Under the pieces are notes generated by a model that worked only from the letters and a program-made list of their open reading frames with translations, searched no databases and was not told the origin of the DNA. A stretch of DNA of 64,000 nt from Rotaria sordida (taxonomy: Eukaryota; Rotifera; Eurotatoria; Philodinida; Philodinidae): positions 56,093 through 120,092 of the forward strand of contig CAJNOL010000513.1 of the NCBI GenBank assembly GCA_905250125.1. Reading direction: 5' to 3'. The translations under genes and the position numbers were made by a program. Each line of letters starts with the position of its first letter. The stretch's first letter is position 1. Positions 27,115-39,800 of this stretch are shown piece after piece.

Positions 27115-28436
27115 TATAATTAAATTATGTCAGAAAGCTAAGAATAGTGATAAAAAGATATAATTTTATTATGAAAAATAAACTAATTTGTATTCTTAAT
27201 TTAAAAACAGCTTGCATTTTAATAACATTTAGATAAAATAATTCTCCATGATCTGAACAAGCTACATCATCAATAATATGTAATAGAATAAAATATTCTT
27301 CACATGGATAATTTATTTATTCATTAGAGCATATAGTAATTTTTTATCTCAATTAATTCAAATATTGAAATTCATGTACAAATCAGTCCAATCTAATAAT
27401 TAAAATTTCTTCTTTACGTAATGATGAAAAAGCTTTTGCTAATAATTAAATATTGACTTGCGAATAAATTATAAAGAATTAACATTGATATAATTGAAAT
27501 ATCTACATGTGGATAAATTAGTTTAACTAGAATAGTAGATTATTCAAGTAATGATTTAACATGATTTACATCATCTAATTAATTATATTTTAATTGATAA
27601 ATTTCTCTTGAGAATTTATAATAATCACAAAAATTTGAGCACTAATACGTACGATATCTGATGTTTCCCAATGAATAACTGTACTATGTTTATCAACTTT
27701 ATTCATAATGCATTTAAATTTTAATTCAAAAAATATCTTCGAACATTCTAAAGTTCTTATGCTCTATGCATAACAAAGAAATTCGTTTGATTGTAACATT
27801 CTAACTATTAATTTTCAAAATAATCGATTAATTAAATACTAGAACAAATTATTAGAATAATTTATAGAAATTTTTTTTATGATATAATCACGATTATTTA
27901 TTGATTTAATATATATGATGAAGATGCAGAAAACCAACCATAAGTATAGTGTACCGTGTGAAGTTTTACTTTTGTATTATGTCATAGGAAAAGAATAAAA
28001 AAAAATGACCTTGATGACAGTTATTTTTATCATCAAATTCTTATTATTAATATAACTTGAAACAATAAATTCAATGTGATTCATAGTAGAAATATTAACA
28101 CAAATAGACAAGTTCCCCCAATGAGTTAATATTCTCAAAAATTTTATTAATTTATCAATTTTAAAAAAATGCTCTTTCAATTTGATTCATCTACTTAATT
28201 TAATTATTCGACTATATGAAAAGAGAATAATAAAAAAACTTTTCCAGTTTATCATCAATATATAATTAAGATATTAACAATGACATTTGTTATTAGGTTT
28301 AAATGAAAAATAATTATAGTAAGACGTATAATATCTATCATTATTAAACATTAATCATACTGATTGTTTATTTTCGTTCCATGATAAATGCAAAATCTAT
28401 TTGAATATTATATAATAATAAATTAACTATTTCAAA

Positions 28437-29867
28437 TTACAAAACAGTTTCTTTTAAACCTTTAAGAGATAAAAAAGAGTTAATTTGATGACATGCTAAA
28501 CATGATTGTGGTAAAAATCCAATTGAACCATCATCTTCTTTTTGTACAAGTAATGTTGATTTTCCAATACGTTTTAATAAACGTACTTGATCACCACGTA
28601 TAACAGAAAATATATTTGTTCCATTTGTTGTTGATAATAATGATGAATTTTTATATTCATGCCAAACAAGATATGTTTGTTTTCGATGATATTTTCCGTT
28701 ATTCGTTGAAGTTGAAGAAGAAGATGATGATGATGTTGATGAATATGCTGATGATGAAAATGATGTACGAAGAGAATCAAGTTCAATAGCAGCTAAATTA
28801 AGTTCACCAAATACATTTGAATTTGGTTTTTCATAAGTTGTTAATGGATGACAATGTTTCATATCGATTGTTGTAAAATGACGTTGAAGTGAAAGATGAT
28901 TGGGCTCAGAAAATACTGGAGATGATGTCTAAAATCACAAAATAATAATAATAATAATAAATCAAATTTACAACTAAATTATATTTTCTTATTTTCAATA
29001 GATTTTTGTCATAAATTGATTTTATCTGTTTAATTTTAATCTATATATTTTTCTTACTAAAGTCATTGATTTTTGTGTTGATGTTCTCATCCAAAGTGAA
29101 CCATCACATGATAAATTTCTTCGTCGTTTATCTGTAAGTGTACGAGTTATTTTTTGTTTTGATTGAAAATTTACTTTTGGTAATATTTCCATATGTGGAA
29201 ATGATTGACTAATAGATAAATTTTCTTTATTATAATAATCAATATTAGATAAATTTTTAATTTCATTTTTATTAATTATATCTGATGGAGATGATTCTGT
29301 TGATGAATTATTTTTTTGTAATTTTTTATAATTATTAAATGATGAATGTTGTATACAATGACAATGTGGACATGATGTATGTAATGAATGTTTAAATGAT
29401 TTTGTTACAAAACTTTCTTCTGAATAACCTGAATCACCTCCACCACTATGATGTGATAATGTTGAAAAAATTTGTTGTTCAAATTGTTTTCGATTATTTC
29501 GACGTTGAGATTTTTTCTTTGTATCAGAATAATTAACAAGTGTTGATGATAAACGATCAAAACGAATATGACTTGTAGTATCATTAGATAATTTTTGACG
29601 ACAATGACTAACACCAGTCATAGAAGAAGGTGAAACTAAGTTAGATATGATATATACATAGATATGTAATTGTAAAATAAAACAAAAAAAAAAAAATAAA
29701 CAATGAAATAACATACGATGTCGTCGTTGGATATTCTGAAATTGTTTATTATTTCGATGAAGTTCATCGACAGAAAGTGTTCTTGAACTAATTGAGTTAT
29801 TTGTACGTTCTTTCATAGAACGCGATGAACTAGTTCGACGTACTTTGTTTGATCTCGATGATGAAAT
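28437..29867 (-). CDS. SH3-domain protein, function unknown (5' exon uncertain)
   Basis: Three exons join in frame: 29717-29867, 29058-29635 and 28437-28928, for 406 codons plus stop. The first part is basic and Ser/Arg-rich (SSSRSNKVRRTSSSRS), a typical disordered region. The middle carries a small Cys/His cluster (CPHCHCIQH). A Ser run (about 15 Ser in 20) precedes a C-terminal SH3-like domain: YLVWHEY, then FSVIRGDQVRLLKRIG, then LLVQKEDDGSIGFLPQSCL, which has the GD, the hydrophobic core and the Pro of SH3 folds. An adaptor or scaffold role is likely, but I cannot name the orthologue. The exon opens in phase 0 after an acceptor at 29868. The nearest upstream ATG (about 29952, MSDINYQLLSFEEEQ) would need a 27-nt GC-AG intron, so the true first exon is unresolved. 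A decayed copy lies at 23583-24700. Confidence 0.75.
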
Positions 29868-30925
29868 CTATCAATCAATATTATATCATTCGGCCTTTTC
29901 TTTTTGTTCTTCTTCAAATGATAGTAATTGATAATTAATGTCACTCATTTATTTAATATCCTATATTAGTATATCTGTCATTAAGATTATTTTTTATTGT
30001 TACGTCCATTCAGGTTCTTTAGCCTGTTTCATGTGCCGTGTATACCTATTAGGCAATTGTTCTTTTCTTATCGCATCTTACTCGATGTAGTAACTATTAT
30101 AATATTGACTGATCAACATGATAAACATAAAAGAAAGTGGCTCATATATCTTTAAATATTCTCCAATAACATGATTCAAGTAGTTTTAATCACTTGTAGG
30201 GAGATGTATTCGTATTTTTGCCCTTTTAATTCCTGTCATAATATGAAAGCTCACAACATGATTACTTTTCATCTTCTTATTTGTTATGTCTAGTAAAAAT
30301 AAAATAAGAGAAAAGAATGGTTCAATCTACTACAATCATTCTTCATATTGATTAGATGAACAATTTATTGATGAAATTCTTTTACCGATCGATCGATGGA
30401 TGCCGGTGTCGTACATAACCATTTTGATAATGATGAACGAGGTTGTTGTTGAATAATAAATATTTCAGAAGATGAAATTTCTCCGTTGGATTTTAAATCA
30501 ATATTATTTATTTTGATATTTGAGTCTATGAAAAAGAACGATTAAAAAATTATCAATATGTTTAATAATAACATTATTTAAATAAATAAGACGTATATTT
30601 AACAGACCTGATCGAATCCGATCGTTAGAACGCTCCACTATTAATTTTGATCTCGCTCGTTCAAACGCACTTACAAGTAATTTCATAAGCATTTTATATC
30701 GATAACAAGAATAAAAAGAACGACGATGATAATGTTCAATGAGTTGTAATGTGTTAAGCGCGCAAGAGAGAAAGCCAAAACAAGCAACAAATGTTTCCGC
30801 TCTCTCGACACCCCAACATAAGAAAGAAAATAACGGAAAGAGAACACGAGAGAAGAAAGAGAATAGAGAGTTATACTATTTGATGAAAGTTTATCGTCTC
30901 GTCGTTGAGTAGAGATATTATATTC

Positions 30926-30953
30926 TTTCTCTCTCTCTCTCTCTCTCTCTCTC
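30926..30953. repeat. (CT)n microsatellite
   Basis: A run of CT dinucleotides in copy B. The equivalent place in copy A (about 25670-25690) has only a short pyrimidine tract, so the array grew, or was lost, after duplication. Confidence 0.8.
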
Positions 30954-31964
30954 CTATTTCGACAATCATAGTAAAATGAGTGTTCTATACGATTGAACAC
31001 CGTTCAAAATGACAATGATAGCAAAGGTGTTACATGTAGTTTTTAATGGTTGAATTTTATATAACAACAAACTTTTAATGATCCTTAGAGAATAAATGAA
31101 TTAATTGAAAATTCTAGGAATACTTTATTAGAAACATTCATCAAGATTGTTTGTCAAAAAAAAAAAAAAAGAATATATAAATATTCTCATGAAAACAAAT
31201 GCAAATAAAAATTTCAATATAATCATTTCATTGACTGTACCATTTAACAGAAATCATTTGTATATGTTTATTTCATGATTTTGATTATTCTATGTTGAAA
31301 CATCTGTCAATTTTTATATCTATAAATAGAAATTCTGATTAAAATTTAAGAAATAGTATGTATTAATCTTTAATGATTATTTATGTGCAAAATACGAGAG
31401 AAGAATGTTTTTATATCTATAGTTAGTTATTGAGCTATCTTCGTATATATTACATCATACTTCCATTTACAGACAATTTGACCGTGTATGTCATTCATTT
31501 TCTTATACTCGCTCGTCAATACACAGAAGATGGTGTTATCAGCTGCTGCTGTATAAATAAAACTGTCTGTTCTGATTTGCTGATCTCATCAACCTCATTT
31601 ATATAGACTAAAGAAAATTGCATGATGTTATGTCCATGGGTGAAAGGCAGCTTATTCGCATTGCTTATTAGTCGGTTGTGTCCTCGTTGTTCGTCTTATG
31701 ATTACAAAACAACATTGAGAACAATGATTATTTATCTCATTGTTGAAGAGTACTTAGTATTCACATTATATAAACAAGTTTGTTGATCTTTTTTTTTTCT
31801 CCTTTCTTTTCAATTTATTTTAATCATTCTATCTATCTATTGAACTAAACTATAGAAATAAAGATCATGTCTATACTATTCTAAATTATTAATTATTAAA
31901 CTTACTTTTATGACACAAAATATCTCGAAGTTTTTTCCACATTGATAATAACTATATAATGGTG

Positions 31965-32170
31965 ATTGAAAGCAATATAAAGTATTCTACATCGTTCTTT
32001 GCTTATTTATAACAACATTCAAGGCAACATGATATTTATGTATATACATATAGTAGTCCTTCTCAGTTAATTTTCATTCTATTTTCGCGCCTATCCATTA
32101 ACTTCTTCCATTAAACATCATCATGATATAGATACTAAGGACAAAAAAAAAAGAGGACAGAGAGAATACT
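31965..32170. other. Highly conserved noncoding block (copy B)
   Basis: Counterpart of 26745-26940, about 2.1 kb upstream of the SH3 gene's first mapped exon. Candidate regulatory element or undetected small RNA locus. Confidence 0.4.
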
Positions 32171-33102
32171 TTGCATATAATTAAATTATGTCAGAAAGCG
32201 AAGAAAAATAATAAAAAAAAGATATAATTTTATTGTGGAAAATAAGACAAAATTAAATTTTAAATTTTTGTAAGCAGCTTTTGTTTTAATAACATTTGAA
32301 TTAAATAATTTTCCATGATCTGAACAAGCTTTACATCATCAGTAATATGTAATAGAATAAAATGTTCTTTACATGGATGATTTATTTATTCATTAGAGCA
32401 TATAGTAATTTTTTATCTCAATTAATTCATTGATAAAATATATCTGATTATTTTTCTGTTAGTTGAAATTCATGTATAGATCAATCAGATCTAGTAATTA
32501 AAATTTATTCTTTGATTAGTAATGAAAGAGTTTTTCTAATAATTAAATATTGACTTGCAAATAAATTATCAAGAATTAACATTGATAAAACTAGAACATC
32601 TGTATATGGATAAAATAATTTAAGTGGAATAAAAATTCCATAATCAAAATGTTTTTAATTATCAAGTTTAGCTTAAATACTAGCTTATTTAAATGATGAT
32701 TTAATACGATTTGAATGATATAAATCATCTGGTGAATTATATTTTAATTGATAAGATTCTTTTGAAAATCCATAATGATCTTAGAGAAGTTCGGTGTGTT
32801 GTTTTTTTTAAGCACTAATATGTACCACATCTGATGTTTTACAATGAATAGTTATGATATGAATAGCTTTCTAGTTTTGATGGTCAAGATAATTATTTAT
32901 CAATTTCATCCAGAATGCATTTAGGTTTTAATTCAAGAAAGATTATTGAATCATTGAAAATAAACAAATTAAGTTTATTTTTGAATATTCTAAAGTTCTT
33001 TTGTTCAACCGGTAACATAAATGATAGGAAATTCAGTTGATTAACAATTTGTTTATGACATTTTAAGTATTAGCTTTCAAATTAATGGAAATAATGAATA
33101 TA

Positions 33103-33862
33103 GGATGTCTGGAAAGTGAGTTAACAAAAAGAAAATTGTAGATCTCTATTATGGTTCGATTGGATAAACTGATTTTTGTACTGATGATAGAGAACACTTT
33201 CAAGTTTTTATTCATTAATATGAAATTCTCACATACTTCTACAAAGTTATACTTTCAGGTTCAATACACAATAAAGTACTTTTTTAAGTTAGAAAAAACA
33301 GTATGTATAAGAGTTTTTGTTGGACTTCATTTCATTATTGTAAGCTTTGAGCCATCCAGACTTATTTCTCTTGCTTCATAATCGTTTCCTTAACACATAT
33401 GAAAAGCTCAGAATGATTGGTACATTTCTTCAAAGCGACTTGTTCATCTCTTATCAAAAATTTTGATGAAAGGTAAACTGACAAGACCGACAAGGTTTTG
33501 AAGGTTTTTTATGGACATTAGACTTGAGATTAATGTGTTTAATTTGTTAGAAATATCCAACAAATGTTTATGAAACAAGAGAAATAAGCCTGAGTAGCTT
33601 AAAGCTTACAGTAATGAAATGAAATTCAAGAGAAAATCCTATATATTGTTTTTTGTAATTCGAAAAAGTTTTTTGTAATTCGAAAAAGTACCTTATTGAG
33701 TATTGAACATGAAAGTATTACTTTGTAGGAGTATTTAAGAACTTTGTATTAATGAATAAAAACTCGAAAGTCTCCTATACCACCAGTACAAAAACTAGCT
33801 CATCCAATCAAATCATAATGAATATATACAATTTTCTTTTTGTTAAGTCACATTCTGGACAC
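33103..33862. mobile_element. Foldback MITE with about 280-bp arms, TA-flanked
   Basis: The left arm (33103-33385) is the reverse complement, with scattered mismatches, of the right arm (about 33575-33862). Tips read GGATGTCTGGAAAGTGA and, from the right, GTGTCCAGAATGTGA, each preceded by TA. The 190-bp centre is not coding. The TA duplication and tips point to a Tc1/mariner-type mobiliser. The open frame at 33151-33381 is arm sequence. Confidence 0.7.
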
Positions 33863-34937
33863 TATGTACTTTAGGAGACAATCATTATTGATAAGAATAT
33901 TTGTTTCATGCAATGATGACTCGAAAATTCCTTTCATACATGGATCCGATTAGTTCATATTTTGAAATTGAAGAAAATTTTTCGTTATCATCTTTTCTCC
34001 TGTAATATGATAAGAACTGAATAGATAATTAGACATTTTATTTTGAAATGATCACATTGTAAATAGATATTATTTCATTTAAAAAAATATAATTATTTTT
34101 TTACCTATAAGCATAAATCTGAAAACTTGAAATCAGAAAGATATTCGATTAAATTTCACACATAATAACTAAATAATGAATGGAATCTTATTTTTAAAGA
34201 AGCTTTCTTGACATGAAATATTGATTAATCTGACTAGGTACATCAATTGTCATAGAACATCTTTATAGTCGCTATGATTTACTTGATCGATATATTTACA
34301 ATTGCAATTACAAAAAAACAAAAATCAATTTAATCATGAAAATTTATTTTTGTATGTTGTCTTTATACTTATTTATTATCCGTTGTTTTTGAATTTTCAT
34401 ACATTGATTTTAATGTATAACTTTAAATTGCTCGAAATTATTATTGGAGAAGATTTTCTTACAGAAAAATGATTCTATCAATTGTACATCTTTGGTATAC
34501 AAAATGATAGTCATAATAATTAATCGTGATAAAAATAGAATAAATACTTTATATGATTTCTATTTATGTCTACCGAAATAAAACTATTTCTTTACCTGTT
34601 TTTTCTCTATCATAAGCATTGCCGTCAGTTCTATTCAGATATATTATTATGTTTTTATGTTTTCCTTTAAGACAAACTATAATTTTTCATCAAAATCTAT
34701 TTATACATACTGAAAGGTAATAATTATAGAAAAAAACAGAGAAACAGACAATATTTTTACTCTCTTATCATTAGTATTTATGAATCCCCGTAGAGACACA
34801 TTCTCTTTCGCATGAATCTTATTTGTAGGTCAGTTTAGACTTTTTGACGATAGACGACAGTTAGTGAATAACTCATTCTAATTTATTTAATAAGTATTAA
34901 AAAAAAGAATATTATTTGTAATGAGTGACGATATATA

Positions 34938-36098
34938 CTCCCAGAAGAAAGAAACTACATTCAGTATTTTAACGAAATCTTTTCTATAACAAGATATCTT
35001 TTAAAAAATAATGATATATTCTGCAAGTCCGTGGAGTTTTCTATCACCCTGTATAATTAGGTCTTCATTTAAATCTATTTATTATGAAAATAAATTTCAT
35101 ATAACAAAGACACCCTCATATCCAGATTCTCACGGGTTTGATTTTGTTACTGTCATCAAAATAAGTTTTTGACATGTTTTTGTTACTATAGAATTATCTT
35201 TTTAAAAAAGCAATCATATATTCAGATAGCGCTTGAAATTCTCTATCTTCTTATATATTTAGTTATTGTCTTGCACTTATTTATTATCAAAATAATTTGA
35301 GTATAATGAAGACAACCTCAACCTGTATTTTCTCCTATCACTATCCTTTTTATTTCTAGTTTGTTATCACTTTCATTATTACTTCAGATATAAATTTTGA
35401 AAGAAATAATTATATCTTCTAACAACGACTTATTTTCTCGATTATTTTGAGCTTGTAAAACAAAAAACGAAAGAGATAGATAAAAAGTTCAGTTTTTGTT
35501 TTACAGTTTGTCAAGGACCATTGCCGCATAATACTCAAATTATTCTTCAGCATATATATGCAACATAAGACAAAAATATATGAAATGATAGAGAATTTCA
35601 AGCTCTATCAGAATGCATAATTACTTTTGTACAAACTTATTTCCTTTGTACGTATAATTGGACATAAAAAGTCAAGAAAAGTAACCAAAAACGTGAATTT
35701 TTCGTACTTGTCAATTAAGGTTGTCTTCATTATACTCAAATTATTTTGATAATAAATAAGTGCAAGACAGCAACCAAATATATAGAAAGATAGAAAATTT
35801 CAAGCGCTATCAGAATATATGATTGCTTTTTTTAAAAAGATAATTCTATAGTGATAAAAAATTTCAAAAACTTATTTTGATGACAGTGACAAAATTAAAC
35901 CCGTGGAAATCTGTATATGAGGGTACCTTCGTTGCATAAAATTTATTTTCGTAATAAATAGGTCTAAATGAAAACTTAATTATACAGGGTGATAGAAAAC
36001 TTCGCGGGCGTTCAGAATATATTATTATTTTTTAAAAAATATCTTATTATAGAAAAGATTTCGTTAAAATACTGAATGCAGTTTCTTTTTTTCGGAGG
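34938..36098. mobile_element. Foldback MITE with about 390-bp arms, TA-flanked
   Basis: Arms 34938-35325 and 35712-36098 are long imperfect inverted repeats. Clear matches include CTATCACCCTGTATAATTA (left) against its complement at 35978-35996, and TTGTCTTCATTATACTCAA at 35717-35735 against 35293-35311. Tips are CTCCCAGAAG and, from the right, CCTCCGAAAA, with TA outside each. The spacer contains the 60-codon frame at 35419-35601, which has no motif. Confidence 0.75.
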
Positions 36099-36808
36099 TA
36101 TATAATGATTTTATATGATTTCTTTTCAGGTGAGTATGTTTATTTTTATTCTGATTAAATTTTAGAACAATAAAATTCGGACTCAAATACTTATGAATAA
36201 CTTTCTATAGAAGCCGCTCTTGAATAGAACCTCATCCATAATTTCACGAATTCTAGTTTAATTTCTCCATTGACGATTATATGACCTGAAATACCATTGT
36301 TCCAACACATATTATCAACAAGAATTCGAATTCAACATCTATTTAGAGACTAATGAAGATTTTAACTAAAATTTCTTCGTCAATCCGATATTCAACACGT
36401 TAAAAATGAAATTTCTACATTTGCCGAAGTACATCCAAGATTAAACTGAATTCCAGATTAGACGCCAACGCATATTTTATTTGTAGAGCATTTTTTCATA
36501 ACCCATCAATCATGAAAATTATCACAGACAAAACTATCTATCGTATGCGCTTAAGAGCTAAATAGGATCTTTTTTTAGAAAATTGTTAAAAGCATTTCGG
36601 AAATACCATAGTTTATTTCCCGTTGACCTTTATGATTAGAGGGCGTCTGAATCATTCAATGATTACTATTTTTTTTTCCGTAATCTTGGCTTTTAGTTGA
36701 TATTTATTTACAAAAGAAAAACGAGACATAAATAATTAAAAAAAATATTTTAAATATATTATAAATTAGTCTGAATAACGCATTTGATCAATTACAAAAG
36801 AAAAATTA

Positions 36809-39800
36809 ATGATGGAAAATCATAGTCATCTTTCAATATTCTTATTAAATGATTATGATTCATGTACATTTACAAATGAAATACTTATACGTTATTTTGG
36901 TATAATAATTTTCTCGATTGGAATTATATCAACATTATTAAGTATTTGTGTATTTACAAGAAAACCTCTTCGTAAATAATTAAATTATTTGTTCTTTCAA
37001 AATAAAATAAAAATTTTATTTGAATAGGTCGTAAATCATGTTGCTTTTATTTTTTAATATTAGCAATAAGTGATTCAATACATTTAACAACAATGACAAT
37101 TGAACATTTACGATATAGTTTTCATATTGATTTAATTGTATTTTATTCAATTACTTGTAAATCTATTATATTTATGATATATTTTTCGAATCATTTATCC
37201 AATATTGTAATAACATTAGCATCAATGTAAGTTTTTTAAAAAATAAATGTTTTTTATTAATCTTGAACTATATCAATATATAGTTTAAATTAACAATTAT
37301 CATTTCTTTGAGATTAACTAAATAGTTTTATGTCGCAAACTGAACATTTAATTAATTATATTCCATAGTCAACAAAAAATAATCGACATTCAGACATTTA
37401 TGCTGCAGTAATAATATGTTTCTAGGCTTTGTGTATCACATATAATGTTTTCTTTTTACTTAGGGCATGTCACAAGTCTTTACGATACTATACCAATTTT
37501 TTATAGAATGCTTGAAGAAATTTTCTTTTTTTTATGTAGTGATAGAGAAAACGATGTTCTATTTTTCTATGCTATTTGATCAATCTTCAACTAATATTAT
37601 AATAATAAAATTTCGATAAGAACTGTTTTTATGTAAAACTTAACTAACGGATGAGGTAGATTAATACGCTTTGCATTTCAATTTTCAATCACTCAATATG
37701 TTGTATTAAAAAACAAAATATACCATAGGATGCAGTGTGAAAAATTCTACAACTTATAAAGAACAGTTTATTTTATATATGAAATAAGAAAAATAAAATT
37801 TCTCTTCGCATGATTTTTTCATGGCGGTGAAAATTGATCGCTCAGAATTTTGTTCATTTTGAAAACAAAAAATGTAACTATTAAAAAAAGCGGCCTTTTG
37901 TAAATTGTAGAGATTTTCATGCTGCATCTTGGGGTATATTTTATTTTTTAATATAATTTATTAAGTGATTGAAACATTTAATCTGCCTCATCTGTTAGTT
38001 AAGGTTTACACAAAAACAGTTCTTATCGAAATTTTATTATTATGATATTAGTTGAAGATTGATCAAATAACATAGAAAAGTAGAGCATCGTTTTCTCTAT
38101 CATTACATAAAAAAAGAAAATTTCTTCAAGCATTCTATAAAAAATTGATATAGCACCATAAAGACTTTTGATACGCCCTAAGTAATATCATCTAATGAAT
38201 AATAATGATATAAAAAAGATTATTTATAGTCACTCAAAGAGTAAGAAAGATAGTCAATACTTCACAATTCAATGGAAATCTTCTTGATTTTATAATCTTT
38301 TAAGATTTTACTAATTATAAATTCATGCTTTATAAACAAATATCCAGTCATTTGAGATGTTTAATTTGGTTGAAAGGATAATGACGATGAGTATTCATTC
38401 ATTTTCTTGAGTCCATGTTTGATACTGAGACGTCAATGGTAACAACTAGATATCTATCATATTCCGTACTATTATGAAACATGAATTGAAGAACAAGAAT
38501 GAATAGTCAATGTGTTATTACCATTTCAATCAAATTGTAGATACGCGCATTTTAACATTGTCCGAAGAAGTTGTTTTCAACAACGAAATATTATATTGAA
38601 AATTTGAATTATTTTATAATAGATTTATCAGAAAGAGAATTAAAAACATGACAAACAAACATAGTTATTGTATTCCTTATATGATGATATGTCTTTTTCT
38701 TTTGAAAGTCTGTTAATTATGTATAAACATTAATCAATCATAGTCAGATATTTAGAAAACACACCATGGAAACTATTAGATTAGATTCTGTGAACAATTA
38801 GATAGTATCATCTATTAAATATGTAGAAGCAAATAAAAAAAAAGACTAGGTGGACCATTTATTTATAATAGAGAAATATATACGTAAGGATCACTGAAGA
38901 TAAGAGTGTATTCAGATGTATATTTCAGATACTTAACTATATTATGCTAGAATATGCATGTTATATTTTAAAGTTTTCCGTGTAGGTACGCGTATTTGCA
39001 TAAGCATTGCAATACAATATTAGGATATTCTATATTAAAATAAATTACAAATAATTTTTATATCTATCAAATGCATGTTTGAACATTAATTGATTCATTA
39101 AAATTAGATATATAGTGATGGATATAAGTTTAGAACCTTAGTATTATTAAGTTTTCTTCTCAATGGTAATCGCTAGCAAGAAGTTGAAAAAAAAAACATT
39201 TGTGTAGCTGAAAGGACTCTCTATTAAGATTGGTAGATTCGAAGATCCCAATAAAACAGCTTGAATGAGGGTCTGTAAAAAAAGTCAATATTCCCCAAAA
39301 CTAGCTTTCTGGCTTCTCTTCGAAAATTTTGGGAAAAGATTTTATCTGATAGAACAAATAATATTGAGCAAAATGATACGTCTCTAGTCTCTTCGTGATC
39401 TTCCTTCATCGAGCTACATTCAATTTACCGAAGGTCCAAGAAGTATTTTCTCTTCATTTTAGTGGAAATTTCAAAATTTTTGCCATGTTTAACGCTTTGG
39501 GATCTTCTATAAGTTGAATGCAACTCAATGAAGGAAGATCATGAAGAGGTCAGACACGATATCTCATATTGCTCAAAATCGTTTCCTCGATCAGAAAAAA
39601 GTTTCGAATAGAAACCAGATTTCTGGTTTTGAAGATCTTGGTTTTCCGAAGATCCTTATCCAAGTAGTTTTGCAGAAATCTTCGGACCTATCAATCCTGA
39701 TAGAGAATTCTTTCAGCTACACAAATGTTTCTTTTTTAAGATTCTTGCTATCTGTTACCATCGAGAATAAATCTTAAAAATACAGTTGCTCTTAACCTTT

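Larger units (their letters stand above)
23583..27830. repeat. Segmental duplication, copy A
   Basis: This copy aligns by eye, in the same orientation and order, with 28676-33090. Matching blocks include 24290-24330 with 29462-29505, 24820-24900 with 30052-30125, 25060-25180 with 30260-30375, 26280-26390 with 31490-31610, 26745-26940 with 31965-32170 and 27230-27400 with 32290-32430. Differences are scattered substitutions and small indels, plus two discrete insertions in this copy. Its left border falls inside the coding part of the SH3 gene, so the gene copy here lacks its 3' end. Confidence 0.85.
28676..33090. repeat. Segmental duplication, copy B
   Basis: Partner of 23583-27830; head-to-tail spacing is about 5.1 kb. 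This copy keeps the gene with SH3 domain and its upstream DNA. Its right limit is blurred by the foldback element that begins at 33103. Confidence 0.85.

Noticed and set aside
30683-31000. Minus-strand frame with an RERERERE run
   Set aside because: Caused by the (CT)n microsatellite; no paralogous frame in copy A.
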